From the NCBI RefSeq assembly GCF_902859945.1, contig NZ_CADIKL010000036.1:23298-87297 (forward strand): a DNA stretch of 64,000 nucleotides, in the 5' to 3' direction. The position numbers were made by a program, and so were the translations under genes. Below the pieces are notes generated by a model. That model did not search any database. It saw nothing but the letters and a program-made list of their open reading frames with translations, and was not told the DNA's origin. Origin of the DNA: Paraburkholderia caffeinitolerans. GTDB lineage: Bacteria; Pseudomonadota; Gammaproteobacteria; Burkholderiales; Burkholderiaceae. Within the stretch, counting starts at the first letter, position 1, and each line of letters starts with the position of its first letter. Below are positions 35,711 through 45,268 of the stretch, in pieces.

Positions 35711-35747
35711 CACGCCAATCCGGTAATACGGGTTGGCGTTTTTTTAT
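35711..35747 (+). terminator. Rho-independent terminator of aceA
   Basis: An 11-bp stem (ACGCCAATCCG with CGGGTTGGCGT, one G-T pair) and a seven-T tract, 22 bp after the aceA stop. Confidence 0.9.
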
Positions 35748-35793
35748 CCGGGCAATAAATGTTGGCGGGCGATGGCGGGTGATTCAACGCCGG

Positions 35794-37368
35794 CTACCAC
35801 GTCTTCTCCCCATCAGCCCCAGCCGCGCCAATCTCCCCCGTAGCCAGCGCGAGCGACGCTGCAGCGGACAGCGCCGCGCTATAGCTATCCGCTGCCGCAT
35901 TCTGCGCGGCGATCAATTGGTTTTGTGCGAGCAGCGCGTCGGTGATCGAGCCCACGCCGTGCCGGTAAGCCGTGAACGCCGCGTCGTACGTGGTCTGCGC
36001 GGCGGCGACCAGTTCCTTGGCGGCATCGTTCGATGCGAGGCTCGTGGACAGCGCGTTCTGCGCGGCAACGACCTGCCGGACGGCTTCTTCCTTGGTCCGG
36101 GTCACGCGCGCCGATGCGCTGTCCGCGTCGTTGCGCGCCTGCATCAGCACGGCGGAGCGCAAGCCGCCGTCGTATAGCGGGATCGTCACGCCAAGGAACA
36201 CGCCGCCGCTGCGGCGGCTGCCGTTCAAATTCACCGTGGCCGCCTGATCGCCCACGGGCGGAATCGCGGTGATCGCCGTTTGCCCGGTGCCGTAGGCGGC
36301 CACTGCGGAGAGGAACACCTTCGGCATGAACGCAGCCTTGGCCGCGCGGATCTTCGCCTGATTGGCCTGTTCGAGCGCGTAGGCGCTCTGCACATCGGGC
36401 CGCCGCGCGATCGCATCGGCGACGATCTCGTCGACCGACTGGTGCAGCGCCGGCGTCAACGCGCGTGCCGGCAACGGCGCAATCGTCGGCTTCGACAATG
36501 GCGAGATGCCGAGCGCGGACAGGAGGCTCAGATAGCTGTCGCTGAGCGCGCCATCGGCCTGCACTTTCACGAGATTCGCCTGCGCGCGGTTCTGCGTGGC
36601 CTGTGCCACTTCGACGACTGTGCCCACGCCCTGTTTCATCCGTGCACGCGAGGCGGCGAGAATGCCATCCGCGTTGACGAGCGCCTGCTGCGCGGTGCTC
36701 GCGCGTGCGCTGGCGGCTTCGTAGGCGTAGTACGCAACGCTCACCGCGTGGATCACCTGCTGATGGACGGCCGTGAACGCGATGTCGGCGGCCAACGAAA
36801 CCTGGGTGGCCGCGTCGACGCGCGCGCTGCGGCCGCCGAAGTCGAACAGCAGCCATTGCAGCGAGACGACCGAGACCGAGCCGTGAATGTCGCCATGGGT
36901 CGACACGTTGCCGAGCAATGTCGATGACGAGCCGCTCGACGCCTGGTATCCGCCCATCACGGTTGCGGTGAGCAGCGGCAGATACGCGGCCTTCGCGACG
37001 CCCGCCGCGAGCGCCGCATTGCGCGCGTCGTTCCAGGCGATGCGCGTCGTCGGGTTGGTGGATTCGGCGAGATCGATCAGCTCGGGCAGCGTGTACGCGT
37101 GGTTCGTGTCCAGCGCGGCGGCGGGTTCGACGGACGCCAGTGCGGCGCTGCGTGGCAGCGTGTAGCCCTCGTGCGCGGATGGTGAGGATTGTGCCGATTG
37201 CCCAGCGTTTTGCGACGGGCCGGGCACGATGTTGCCGGCCGTGTCGGTTTGCGGCTGCCACGGACGGTCGGGCGCGGGGGGCGCGAGATCGAGCGAGGAC
37301 GTCGCGCATCCCGCGAGTCCGGCAACGGCCAGTGCGATCAACCAGGGTTTCGGGTCAGGGGCGCGCAT
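35794..37368 (-). CDS. Outer-membrane efflux lipoprotein (TolC/NodT family)
   Basis: A 524-residue outer-membrane factor. It has a lipobox (LAGLAGCATSS) and two repeats of the OEP domain with long helices (TTRIAWNDARNAALAAGVAKAAYLPLLTATVMGGY and the later ARRPDVQSAYALEQANQAKIRAAKAAFMPKV). It is last of four genes in an efflux operon, and its start overlaps the FUSC gene by 14 bp. It forms the exit duct of the tripartite pump. Confidence 0.9.
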   Translation of the reverse strand: MRAPDPKPWLIALAVAGLAGCATSSLDLAPPAPDRPWQPQTDTAGNIVPGPSQNAGQSAQSSPSAHEGYTLPRSAALASVEPAAALDTNHAYTLPELIDLAESTNPTTRIAWNDARNAALAAGVAKAAYLPLLTATVMGGYQASSGSSSTLLGNVSTHGDIHGSVSVVSLQWLLFDFGGRSARVDAATQVSLAADIAFTAVHQQVIHAVSVAYYAYEAASARASTAQQALVNADGILAASRARMKQGVGTVVEVAQATQNRAQANLVKVQADGALSDSYLSLLSALGISPLSKPTIAPLPARALTPALHQSVDEIVADAIARRPDVQSAYALEQANQAKIRAAKAAFMPKVFLSAVAAYGTGQTAITAIPPVGDQAATVNLNGSRRSGGVFLGVTIPLYDGGLRSAVLMQARNDADSASARVTRTKEEAVRQVVAAQNALSTSLASNDAAKELVAAAQTTYDAAFTAYRHGVGSITDALLAQNQLIAAQNAAADSYSAALSAAASLALATGEIGAAGADGEKTW

Positions 37369-39382
37369 CGGGCCGCGTCTCCTTTAGTGCTGATAGGTCC
37401 TCCGATATTTCCGCTGCGCGCGCTTCCAGGGCGATCTGGCCGAAGCGCGCATCGATGATGTCTAGCAGTGCGCTCACGCGGGAGTCCGCTGCGTTGTCGT
37501 TGGCGGGGGCAGTGCGCGCATTGACCTCTTCGCCGTCATCGATCCGCTGCGCGAGCGCGCGCAGCCGTGCATCGGCCGCCGCGCCCGCGCGACCGGCTGT
37601 GAGAACGAGCGGCCCTTCCGCCGCGCCGAGCTCCGCAAGCGCGCGCCGTCGGCTCGCGATCCACGCGGGCGCGGGACGCACCCACGACGGCTCGTAGTGG
37701 ATCACGCCGAGGTTCTGGCGCAGCTCGCCGTACTGCGCGAGTGCTCCGGCAGCTAGCGCGCGGCGCGTGGCGGCATCGGCGGCGTGCGCGATCCGCGTCC
37801 ACTGCGCGACAAGCGCCTTGAGCGCAGTGTCGATCTGGCTCGCGATGCTGACTGGCCAGACCCGCGTGAAGATCAGGTAGACCACCACATTGCCGATCAG
37901 AATGCCGATCGCGCGGTCGCGCGCGAGCGTCAGGTCGAACCCGGGCGCAGGGCCCTGGATCACGCACAGGAAGAACGCGAACGCGATCTGCATGCCCGCG
38001 TACGCGATCCGTGGCGAGCCCATTGCCACCCACGCGGACAGCCACGCGCCCACGAACACCAGCGCCAGGAGCTCCGTGGCCGATGCCAGCGTGGGCATCA
38101 CGAAGACGATGATCGCCGTGCCGAGCACAGCGCCAATGAGGCAGCCGGCGATCCGCAAGGTGAGCTTCTCGATGGTCTCAGCCGTGGTGCCGAGCGACAC
38201 CATATAGCAGGTGATGAAGCACGTATGAATGCCCGACCAGTCGAGCTGCTGATACAGCAGGTAGCAGAACATCGCTGCCGCCGTGGTCTTGAGCGCGTAA
38301 CGGACGTGGTCGGGATTGGTGAGCGCGTCCTCGTCGAAGAAGCCGCCGCGCGCGGGCGCGTGTTCGGCTGGCGCTGGAGCACTTTTCGCCGCTTCGGCCT
38401 CTGGGGCCGGCTCCGCAAAGTGCTCCAGCGCCGCGCGCAAGTCAGTGAGCACAAGCGCGGCAAGCGGCGCGTTCGAGGCCGTCTCGGGCAAGTCCACCGC
38501 GACGTCCACGGGATAGCCGCCCGCGTCGAGCATCGCGGCCATCTGCTCCATCGTTTGCGCGAGCTTTGCAGCGCACGCGTCGGGCAGCCGTGCGCCGGGT
38601 TCGCTCGCGGCGAGATCGGTCGCGATCAGGATGGCGGTGGTCGACGCGCTCGCCTGGCGCAGCGCCGCGAAGTCGTCTTGCGTGGAGGTGCCTTCGACCT
38701 TGGAAAGCTTGAGCCACGTATTGATCTCATGATCGCCCTCGCGCAGGCACGCTTCGAAGGCCGCGCGCTCGGCGTCGGTCGCCGTGCCGTTCAGGCGGCG
38801 CGCGGCGAGCCTCATGCGCCGCGCGAGACTCTTGCCCGCGAGCCGGCGCGGCGACGGCGCGAACACCAGGTTCACGAGAATCGCCGCGCCAACCGGAATC
38901 GCCACCATCAGCCATGCGTACAGCAGACCGCGCGTGGCCGCTTCGCCGACGGGCGCGAGGCCCAGCTCGTCGAGCCCGAAGCCCACGACCATGGCCACGA
39001 TCGCGCCCACCGGCTTCAGCTTGCTCGCCGATGTCATGAACAGCAGTCCGAACGAAAGCAGCGCCATGCTCGCGATGCGCAACGCGGGCTCGTTGATGCA
39101 GAGGATCGCGAAGATCATCACGATGCCGACGATCGTGGTCACGAGCACCAACAGTGCGATCGGCAGGATGATGCTCGTCACGCGGTCGGGCTTGTTCAGG
39201 AAGAACACGACGTAGGCCGAGATCGCGGCTTCGGGCGTGCCATAGGCGCTTGTGACCAGCACGGTCAGCGCGCAGATCAGCGCGATTCTCGTGACGATGG
39301 CGGTGCGCCCCGGAAACGGTGCGAGCAGCTTCACGATCTCCCGTGGGCCGGGCGCGCTCACATCACCGGCAAGACTGGCCAT
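37355..39382 (-). CDS. FUSC/AaeB-type inner-membrane efflux protein
   Basis: A 675-residue membrane protein built of two halves, each with a helical bundle (TRIALICALTVLVTSAYGTPEAAISAYVVFFLNKPD... and ...AMFCYLLYQQLDWSGIHTCFITCYMVSLGTTAETIEKLTLRIAGCLIGAVLG) separated by a cytoplasmic domain. This matches the fusaric-acid-resistance / p-hydroxybenzoic-acid exporter family. I chose the ATG at 39382, 20 bp inside the preceding gene. It is the pump component; aromatic acids are the likely substrates by family. Confidence 0.9.
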   Translation of the reverse strand: MASLAGDVSAPGPREIVKLLAPFPGRTAIVTRIALICALTVLVTSAYGTPEAAISAYVVFFLNKPDRVTSIILPIALLVLVTTIVGIVMIFAILCINEPALRIASMALLSFGLLFMTSASKLKPVGAIVAMVVGFGLDELGLAPVGEAATRGLLYAWLMVAIPVGAAILVNLVFAPSPRRLAGKSLARRMRLAARRLNGTATDAERAAFEACLREGDHEINTWLKLSKVEGTSTQDDFAALRQASASTTAILIATDLAASEPGARLPDACAAKLAQTMEQMAAMLDAGGYPVDVAVDLPETASNAPLAALVLTDLRAALEHFAEPAPEAEAAKSAPAPAEHAPARGGFFDEDALTNPDHVRYALKTTAAAMFCYLLYQQLDWSGIHTCFITCYMVSLGTTAETIEKLTLRIAGCLIGAVLGTAIIVFVMPTLASATELLALVFVGAWLSAWVAMGSPRIAYAGMQIAFAFFLCVIQGPAPGFDLTLARDRAIGILIGNVVVYLIFTRVWPVSIASQIDTALKALVAQWTRIAHAADAATRRALAAGALAQYGELRQNLGVIHYEPSWVRPAPAWIASRRRALAELGAAEGPLVLTAGRAGAAADARLRALAQRIDDGEEVNARTAPANDNAADSRVSALLDIIDARFGQIALEARAAEISEDLSALKETRPDARP

Positions 39383-40415
39383 GCCGTACCTCGACAATCG
39401 CGCTCGCACCCACACGCACCAGTTTCGCGGCCGGTGCGTCGATTCGCACCCGCACCGGAAAGCGCTGCGAGACCCGCACCCAGTTCACCGAGCGCTGCAC
39501 GAAGGGCAGGCTGCGCGGCAGGTTCAGGCGGTCGACGTCCGCGACGCCCGCGCCGATGCCCACGACCTTGCCGCGCATCGGCTGGGCGCGGTCGATCATC
39601 GAGTACACAGTCGCGCAGTCGCCCACCTCGATAGAGCCGAGCGAGGTCTCGCGGAAATTCGCCACGGCGAACCATTCGCCCGAGTGGATCAGCGTGAAGA
39701 TGGACTGGCTCGGTATGACCGTCTCGCCCGCGAGCACCGAAAGGCCCGTCACGTAGCCGTCGAACGGCGCGCGCACGACAGTGTCGTCGAGCGCGCGCTG
39801 TGCGATCGCCAGCGCGGCTTCGCTCGCGTGCAGCGTGGCGATGGCGCCGGCGTCGTCGCCGATTGTTTTCGCGCTCGCGTGCTGCTGCTCCTTCGCCTGC
39901 GCCAGCGACACGCTTGCATCGCGCTGCGCGACCACGGCCTGGTCGAAACTCTGCGCCGATACGTAGCCCTGCGCCGCAAGCGGCCGCAGCCGCTCGACGC
40001 TGCGCGTGGCGAGGTCGTAATTGTGCGTGGCGCGTTGGGTCTGGTCGGCGGCGACCACCGCGGTCGAAGTCTCGCCGATCACAGTGCGGCGGCGCGTTGC
40101 CAGCGCCGCGCGGGCCAGTTCGACATTGGCTTGCGCCTGCGCGACCGCGAGCCGGTAGGGCAGCGGATCGATTTCGAACAGCACCTCGCCCTTCTTGACC
40201 TGCTCGTTCTCCTCGACGGCCACGCGCACGATGCGTCCGCCAACGGGCGAGGCAACGTGGACGATGTCGGCGTCGATGCTCGCGTCGTCGCTCGATGGAA
40301 AGCGCGACGAGCGATCGTACGCGTACCACAACGCAGCTGCGCCGAGCAGGACGATCGCGACGGCGATCGCGCGGCCCTTCCATGCAGGCTTGGGATTGAT
40401 GCCGGCTAGTTTCAT
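39363..40415 (-). CDS. HlyD/EmrA-type membrane fusion protein
   Basis: A 350-residue periplasmic adaptor with one N-terminal helix, lipoyl halves (DIVHVASPVGGRIVRVAVEENEQVKKGEVLFEIDP and VVRAPFDGYVTGLSVLAGETV), a helical hairpin and a beta-barrel. The ATG at 40415 follows GGAGGCTGAG. It links the FUSC pump to the outer-membrane factor. Confidence 0.9.
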   Translation of the reverse strand: MKLAGINPKPAWKGRAIAVAIVLLGAAALWYAYDRSSRFPSSDDASIDADIVHVASPVGGRIVRVAVEENEQVKKGEVLFEIDPLPYRLAVAQAQANVELARAALATRRRTVIGETSTAVVAADQTQRATHNYDLATRSVERLRPLAAQGYVSAQSFDQAVVAQRDASVSLAQAKEQQHASAKTIGDDAGAIATLHASEAALAIAQRALDDTVVRAPFDGYVTGLSVLAGETVIPSQSIFTLIHSGEWFAVANFRETSLGSIEVGDCATVYSMIDRAQPMRGKVVGIGAGVADVDRLNLPRSLPFVQRSVNWVRVSQRFPVRVRIDAPAAKLVRVGASAIVEVRHGQSCR

Positions 40416-40423
40416 CTCAGCCT

Positions 40424-40492
40424 CCGCCGGGCCGCCCCAAGGAGGCTGAGCGCCCCCTCGGGGGGCAGTGAGCGAAGCGAACGTGGGGGTCG
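40424..40492. repeat. Burkholderiales-type intergenic repeat
   Basis: A GC-rich element with CAAGGAGGCTGAG, a palindromic GCCCCCTCGGGGGGC and GAGCGAAGCGAACGTGGGGG. Similar sequences are widely scattered between genes in this group (recollection, not searched). It sits between two genes of one operon and supplies the ribosome site of the HlyD gene. Confidence 0.5.
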
Positions 40493-40494
40493 TT

Positions 40495-40782
40495 TCATAT
40501 TTGCCCTGTTCCCCAAAGCCAGACAAACACCGCAACGACGCAGCCGATCCCGGTGCACACAGAAAGCTGGTATGGCACCTTGCGCACCCAGCCCGTTGCG
40601 ATGAAGACGCGGTGAGCGACCAGCGCGCCCACGACGCCGGTCACGGCGCTCAACAGCCAGAATGGAAAGTACGCGCCGAACAGCGTGTACGACGGTGCGC
40701 CCCGGGCGGCGCAGCCGCCCAGCAGCGCGAGCGCCAGGGGCGAACAGGCGGCGGCGATCTTGGGCCATGTGCGTTGTTTCAT
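40495..40782 (-). CDS. YtcA-like small lipoprotein of efflux operon
   Basis: A 95-residue protein with a lipobox (LALLGGCAARGAPSYTLFGAYFPFW) and two hydrophobic helices, like E. coli YtcA. It is first in the efflux operon, 79 bp before the HlyD gene. YtcA-like proteins accompany FUSC pumps and replace the usual AaeX partner; the role is not established. The start was chosen so that the signal peptide begins MKQRTWPK. Confidence 0.75.
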   Translation of the reverse strand: MKQRTWPKIAAACSPLALALLGGCAARGAPSYTLFGAYFPFWLLSAVTGVVGALVAHRVFIATGWVRKVPYQLSVCTGIGCVVAVFVWLWGTGQI

Positions 40783-41055
40783 TGCTTGTGTGGCTGGAAC
40801 CAAAACGGGAATCCCGCCGCCAGGGACAACCCGCACGACATGGATTGCAGGTTGTCTGGCGCGCCCCGGGCAGCAGGGCACGCCATCATAGCGCGCTTTG
40901 TCGCACCCCCGGCACGTGGCTGCCGGGGCTCGCGGTCAAAGCGAATTTGATTGAAGCAATAGTGGTCGCTGATCGGATCGGTAGGGGTCGCGTGAACGAT
41001 CTCCCCAGACAATCCCATTCAAGAAAGGTTTGACCGACATAAATACGGAGACTTC

Positions 41056-41931
41056 ATGACTGACACCCAGACCCCTGCCCTGAAGGGAAAAATTGCGCTC
41101 GTGACCGGCGCGAGCCGCGGCATTGGCCGCGCGATTGCGCAACGTCTTGCGTCCGAAGGCGCGACCGTGGTGGTGACCGCGCGCAGCCTGACGCAATCGG
41201 CGACCGTGGCCGGCACGCTCGCCGAAACGGTCGCGCTGATCGAACAGGCGGGCGGCGGCGCGATTCCTCTGGCTGCGGATCTGGCGAACCCGGCTGAACG
41301 CGACGCGCTCGTCGCGCGCGCGGCCGAGGCGGCGGGCGGTCTCGACATCCTTGTCAACAATGCGGGCGTGGCCGACTACGAGCGCGTAGAGACGATGCCG
41401 ATGGCGATGTTCGACCTGACCATCGACCATTACCTGCGCATTCCGTTCGCGCTGGCCCAGGCCGCGATCCCGCTGATGCGCGCGCGTGGCGCGGGCTGGA
41501 TCGTCAACGTCGGGTCGGTTACGGCGCTGCCGCCGCTGCGGCCGTTCGACGACTTTTCCCGCTTTGGCGGCGTGACAGTCTACGCAGCGGTCAAGGCCGC
41601 GCTATCGCGCTTCACGCAGGGGCTTGCCGCCGAACTCGAAGCCGACTCGATCGCGGTGAACCTCGTCGCGCCGAGCACCGCAATCCTCACGCCGGGCGCG
41701 GCGCGCTACATCCCCGAAGGCTATCCGACCGAGGACGTCGCGTACCTGGCTGAGACCGCGCTCGCGCTGTGCCGGCTGCCCGCTCGCGAACGTACCGGCG
41801 TGATTGCGCACAGCCTGCACTTTCCGCTCGCGCACGGGATTGCCGTGCAGTCGCTCGATGGGCGCACGCCGTTGCCGACGCCCGTGATCCCTGCCTACGC
41901 GCATCCGAAAATCCAGCCCGAAGGACTGTAA
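41056..41931 (+). CDS. Short-chain dehydrogenase/reductase (1)
   Basis: A 291-residue SDR: cofactor motif TGASRGIG, structural NNAG, catalytic Ser in NVGSVTAL and YAAVK for Tyr/Lys. The C-terminus is longer than the classical ~250. The ATG has GGAGA upstream. It is first of three SDR genes on this strand (2-bp gap to the next), so probably one catabolic operon acting on hydroxyl or keto groups of an unknown compound. Confidence 0.88.
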   Translation: MTDTQTPALKGKIALVTGASRGIGRAIAQRLASEGATVVVTARSLTQSATVAGTLAETVALIEQAGGGAIPLAADLANPAERDALVARAAEAAGGLDILVNNAGVADYERVETMPMAMFDLTIDHYLRIPFALAQAAIPLMRARGAGWIVNVGSVTALPPLRPFDDFSRFGGVTVYAAVKAALSRFTQGLAAELEADSIAVNLVAPSTAILTPGAARYIPEGYPTEDVAYLAETALALCRLPARERTGVIAHSLHFPLAHGIAVQSLDGRTPLPTPVIPAYAHPKIQPEGL

Positions 41932-41933
41932 TC

Positions 41934-42758
41934 ATGACTTCATCGCTTCGCTTCGACGGCGGCACCGCCGTGATCACCGGCGCTGCCAGCGGCATCGGCA
42001 GCGGCCTGGCCCGCCAGGCGGCCACGCTTGGCATGCGCGTCGTGCTGGCAGATCTCGACCCCGCCGCGCTAGACGCATTCGCCGCGACGCTCGACACGGA
42101 TGTGCTTTGCGTGCCCACCGACGTGAGCCGGCCCGAAGCGGTCGAAGCGCTCGCCGAGGCCGCATGGAGCCGGTTCGGCGGCGTCGACTTGCTATTCAAC
42201 AACGCCGGTGTGATGGCGACCGGCTTTAGCTGGGAAATCACGCCCGAGCGATTCGAGCACAGCTTCGCGGTCAACGTGCATGGCGTGATGAATGGCATCC
42301 GCAGCTTCGTGCCGCGCATGCTTGCGCGCAATCTGCCGGCGCGCGTCGTGAACACTGCATCGGTTGGCGGCTTTTTACCGAGCCCGATGATGTCGCCTTA
42401 CTCGGCCACCAAGTTCGCGGTGGTCGCGCTGACCGAGTCGCTGTACGGCGAGTTGAAGATGCTCGGCTCGCCGATTGGCGTATCGCTGCTCGCGCCGGGG
42501 CCTGTGAAGAGCGGGATCTTCAATGATCCGTTCGGCGGCTCGCACGATCGCCCTGAAGTGCGCGGCTTCGTCGACACGATGCGCACGATGCTCGATACGT
42601 ACGGGCTCACGCCCGACGCGTTCGCGCAGCGCGTGTTCGAAGGAATACGCGAGGACCGCTACTGGTTGATTCCACAACCAGAAATCATTGACGGCGCACT
42701 CCAGCAGCGTACGGAGTCGATTCTCGCGGCACGCAATCCCGTGCTGCCTTCGTACTGA
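41934..42758 (+). CDS. Short-chain dehydrogenase/reductase (2)
   Basis: A 274-residue SDR with TGAASGIG, NNAG, NTASVGGFL and YSATK. It starts 2 bp after the first SDR stop, so they are translationally coupled. An acidic residue after beta-2 (VVLADLDP) points to NAD(H). The substrate is unknown. Confidence 0.88.
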   Translation: MTSSLRFDGGTAVITGAASGIGSGLARQAATLGMRVVLADLDPAALDAFAATLDTDVLCVPTDVSRPEAVEALAEAAWSRFGGVDLLFNNAGVMATGFSWEITPERFEHSFAVNVHGVMNGIRSFVPRMLARNLPARVVNTASVGGFLPSPMMSPYSATKFAVVALTESLYGELKMLGSPIGVSLLAPGPVKSGIFNDPFGGSHDRPEVRGFVDTMRTMLDTYGLTPDAFAQRVFEGIREDRYWLIPQPEIIDGALQQRTESILAARNPVLPSY

Positions 42759-42797
42759 TAGCGTCAGTTGCAGCGCACTAAAACCGGAGCGCGATTC

Positions 42798-43556
42798 ATG
42801 CAGAGGCTGGTGAACAAGGTGGTGGTGATTGCGGGAGGCGGCGGCATCGGCGCCGCAACCGCGATGAGGCTGGCGGGCGAGGGCGCAGCGGTGGTGATCG
42901 GCGATTTCGATGGCGAGAGCGCGAAATCGGTCGCCGAAAATATCCACGCCGCGGGCGGGCGCGCGCTCGGCGTGCGATTCGACATCAGCGACGACGCCTC
43001 GGTTGCCGCGCTGATCGCTGCGGCAACCGAAGCGTTTGGCGGCGTGGATGCGGTGCACGCCAACGCGGCGGAGATGAACGCGCTGCTGGAAGACACGACC
43101 GCCGTGGATGTGTCGCTCGACGTGTTCGATCGCACCATCGCCGTGAATCTGCGCGGCTACCTGCTGTGCACCCGGCATGCGGTGCCGGCCATGCTGAAGC
43201 GGGGCGGAGGCGCAATGATTTATACGTCTTCCGCTGCCGCATTCATGGGGGAAGCCGAGCGCGTTTCCTATGCCATCAGCAAGAGCGGCATCCATGCGCT
43301 GATGCGTCACGTGGCGTCGGCGTGGGGAAAGCAGGGTATTCGAGCCAATGCCGTTGCGCCGGGGCTGATTCTCACCGATGCCATTCGCGCCAACGCACCG
43401 TCGCAATTCATCGCCGATACGCTGGCCATCGGACACAGCCCAAGGCTTGGTGAGGTCGGCGATATTGCGGCCGCCGTTGCGTGGCTGGTTTCCGCCGATG
43501 GGGAGTGGGTGAACGGGCAGGTGATCAGCGTCGATGGCGGGGTTACGCTGCGCTAG
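42798..43556 (+). CDS. Short-chain dehydrogenase/reductase (3)
   Basis: A 252-residue SDR: GGGGIGAATAMRL (variant of TGxxxGIG), DFDG after beta-2 (NAD preference), active-site IYTSSAAAFMGEAERVSYAISKSG with Ser/Tyr/Lys. The usual NNAG reads HANAAEM, an uncommon variant. It starts 39 bp after SDR 2 with GGAG 8 nt upstream. A decayed copy of its 3' end and terminator lies at 47046-47149. Confidence 0.87.
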   Translation: MQRLVNKVVVIAGGGGIGAATAMRLAGEGAAVVIGDFDGESAKSVAENIHAAGGRALGVRFDISDDASVAALIAAATEAFGGVDAVHANAAEMNALLEDTTAVDVSLDVFDRTIAVNLRGYLLCTRHAVPAMLKRGGGAMIYTSSAAAFMGEAERVSYAISKSGIHALMRHVASAWGKQGIRANAVAPGLILTDAIRANAPSQFIADTLAIGHSPRLGEVGDIAAAVAWLVSADGEWVNGQVISVDGGVTLR

Positions 43557-43573
43557 CGCGAATCGCAAGCATG

Positions 43574-43614
43574 AAAAACCCCCTCCGCGCTTGTGAAGGC
43601 GCGGAGGGGTTTTT
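43574..43614. terminator. Bidirectional terminator between SDR operon and MDR gene
   Basis: A long stem with arms 43574-43590 and 43599-43614 (CCCTCCGCGC / GCGCGGAGGG core), flanked by A-tract and T-tract. It serves both the plus-strand SDR operon and the minus-strand operon ending at 43614. Confidence 0.9.
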
Positions 43615-44606
43615 CAATCGTCGATATCGGCAACGTGAAGAACGAGTTTTGCACCGGCGTTGCCCGACTGAAGCAGGTCCAGTGCGCGCGCGGCCTCTTT
43701 TAACGGCAAGGTTTCGATGGGCGGCGTGTGCAGGTTCGCATTTTCGATCAGCGCGGCGACCTTGCCGAGGTGTTCGCCGCACGGTGTCCGGCTGAACGTC
43801 ATCGCGGTGCGCAGGCCACGTTGCTGCGCCTCTGCCGCAACAACGGGCAAACGTTCCATATCTTCGGCGGTCAGCGTCATGATGCTGACGAGCACGCCTC
43901 CTGTCGCGAGCATGTCGAGCGCTCGTGGCAACGTGTTCCCACCAACGGCGTCGATCACGACGTCCACGCCAGAAGGCGTCCATTGCCTCACGGCGGACTC
44001 GATGTCCTGCGTCTGATAGTCGATGCTCAAGTCACATCCGAGTGCTTCGACGTAGGCGCGATGCGATGCCTTGCAAGTCACGGCGACATCGGCGCCCACG
44101 TGCTTCGCGAACTGGATGGCGAAAGTGCCCACCGCGCCGCCGCCGCCATGAATCAGGATCTTCTGCCCCGCTTGCAAACCCCCGTCGCTGAATACCGCGG
44201 CCCATGCAGCCAGCGCGGGCGTGGGTGTTGCCGCTGCCTGCGCGAAGCTCATGCCAGCGGGCATCGTGACCACGGAATCGTGGCGTACCGAAACAAACTC
44301 GGCATACGAACCCCACTTGCCCGAGCCCACATCCGATTGCGCGAACACGCGCGTGCCGACCGGCGGCCCCTCCGCCCCTTGCCCCAATGCCACGACCACG
44401 CCGGCCACGTCGAAGCCGAGTACGAACGGAAACGTGTACTGGAAGAACGCGCCGAGATATCCTTCCCGGCACTTCCAGTCAGCAGGGTTCACGCCGGCGC
44501 AGGCAACGCGGATCAGCACTTCTCCAGGGCCGGGTACCGGCGTCGGCAGGTCCGCCAATTTCATTTCGCTGGAAGGGCCGATCCGGTCGATCAGTATGGC
44601 TCGCAT
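43614..44606 (-). CDS. Zinc-independent MDR (quinone oxidoreductase-like)
   Basis: A 330-residue medium-chain oxidoreductase. The N-terminal GroES-like part is present (VPGPGEVLIRVACAGVNPADWKCREG). The Rossmann motif is HGGGGAVGTFAIQFAKHVGA, and VDVVIDAVGG follows. Structural and catalytic zinc ligands are missing, as in NADPH:quinone/enoyl reductases. GGAGA lies 8 nt before the ATG. It is third in the minus-strand operon with two small alpha/beta-barrel proteins. Confidence 0.87.
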   Translation of the reverse strand: MRAILIDRIGPSSEMKLADLPTPVPGPGEVLIRVACAGVNPADWKCREGYLGAFFQYTFPFVLGFDVAGVVVALGQGAEGPPVGTRVFAQSDVGSGKWGSYAEFVSVRHDSVVTMPAGMSFAQAAATPTPALAAWAAVFSDGGLQAGQKILIHGGGGAVGTFAIQFAKHVGADVAVTCKASHRAYVEALGCDLSIDYQTQDIESAVRQWTPSGVDVVIDAVGGNTLPRALDMLATGGVLVSIMTLTAEDMERLPVVAAEAQQRGLRTAMTFSRTPCGEHLGKVAALIENANLHTPPIETLPLKEAARALDLLQSGNAGAKLVLHVADIDD

Positions 44607-44635
44607 CAAGTTGTCTCCGTGGTGGTTTTGTCGTG

Positions 44636-45268
44636 TCAGATTGCATCGTCCGCGAGCAGACTCGATGCGAGCGGACAGGCGGCATGCGAGATCGCATCGA
44701 CCGTCCACTGAGGATGTTCAGCATCGAAGCGGCGGTCGACCCAGCCCCAGTGAAACGGATGGAGCAGGTACTCGCCAGCGAGGTCGCCCATATCGACGAA
44801 TTCCTGTTGCCACACGTGTGTCCAGGTACCCGGCGTCACGACGCGGCTCAAGCGCCAGTTGCGTATGCCGCGCATGTAGGCAGGCATGCGCAGCAATTCG
44901 AATTCGAGTTCGCGGATGTCTTTCTCGTGGGCGTTCGGTCGGGCGCGGAACATCAGCGTGCGCCAGACGCCGTCGCGCAAGCCCGGCTGGCGGACCCCGC
45001 CGCCGATGCTTTTATAGGCGACGTGATCGACGCGAGCGATGCCAGGAATGCTGGCCAGTTCGTTCGCCGCAGCGTCCCATTCGGCGTGGTCGTGGTGGGA
45101 CACCAGATCGAGCGTGTAATCGCCCGCCCCCCAACTGCCCGCCAGATTGCGCTCGAAGTTGACGCGATTAAGGCCGAAGCGTTTGCGCAGACTGGCGCGC
45201 AATGCCTGTTCGATTGCTTCGGCATCGGCATCCGGGGTGATGAATATCCGCGCGGTTTTATGCTGCAT
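44636..45268 (-). CDS. Dabb-type alpha/beta-barrel protein
   Basis: A 210-residue protein with two ferredoxin-like halves (ARIFITPDADAEAIEQALRASL... and RTLMFRARPNAHEKDIRELEFELLRMPAYMRGIRNW). This suggests a stress-responsive A/B barrel (Dabb) fold used in ligand-binding or small catabolic enzymes. It overlaps the upstream small gene by 11 bp and precedes the MDR gene by 29 bp. The function is unknown; a role in the same catabolic route is inferred. Confidence 0.65.
   Translation of the reverse strand: MQHKTARIFITPDADAEAIEQALRASLRKRFGLNRVNFERNLAGSWGAGDYTLDLVSHHDHAEWDAAANELASIPGIARVDHVAYKSIGGGVRQPGLRDGVWRTLMFRARPNAHEKDIRELEFELLRMPAYMRGIRNWRLSRVVTPGTWTHVWQQEFVDMGDLAGEYLLHPFHWGWVDRRFDAEHPQWTVDAISHAACPLASSLLADDAI

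Noticed and set aside
37784..39634. Very long plus-strand frame opposite the FUSC and HlyD genes
   Set aside because: An antisense shadow of high-GC coding sequence, rich in Arg/His with no domain.
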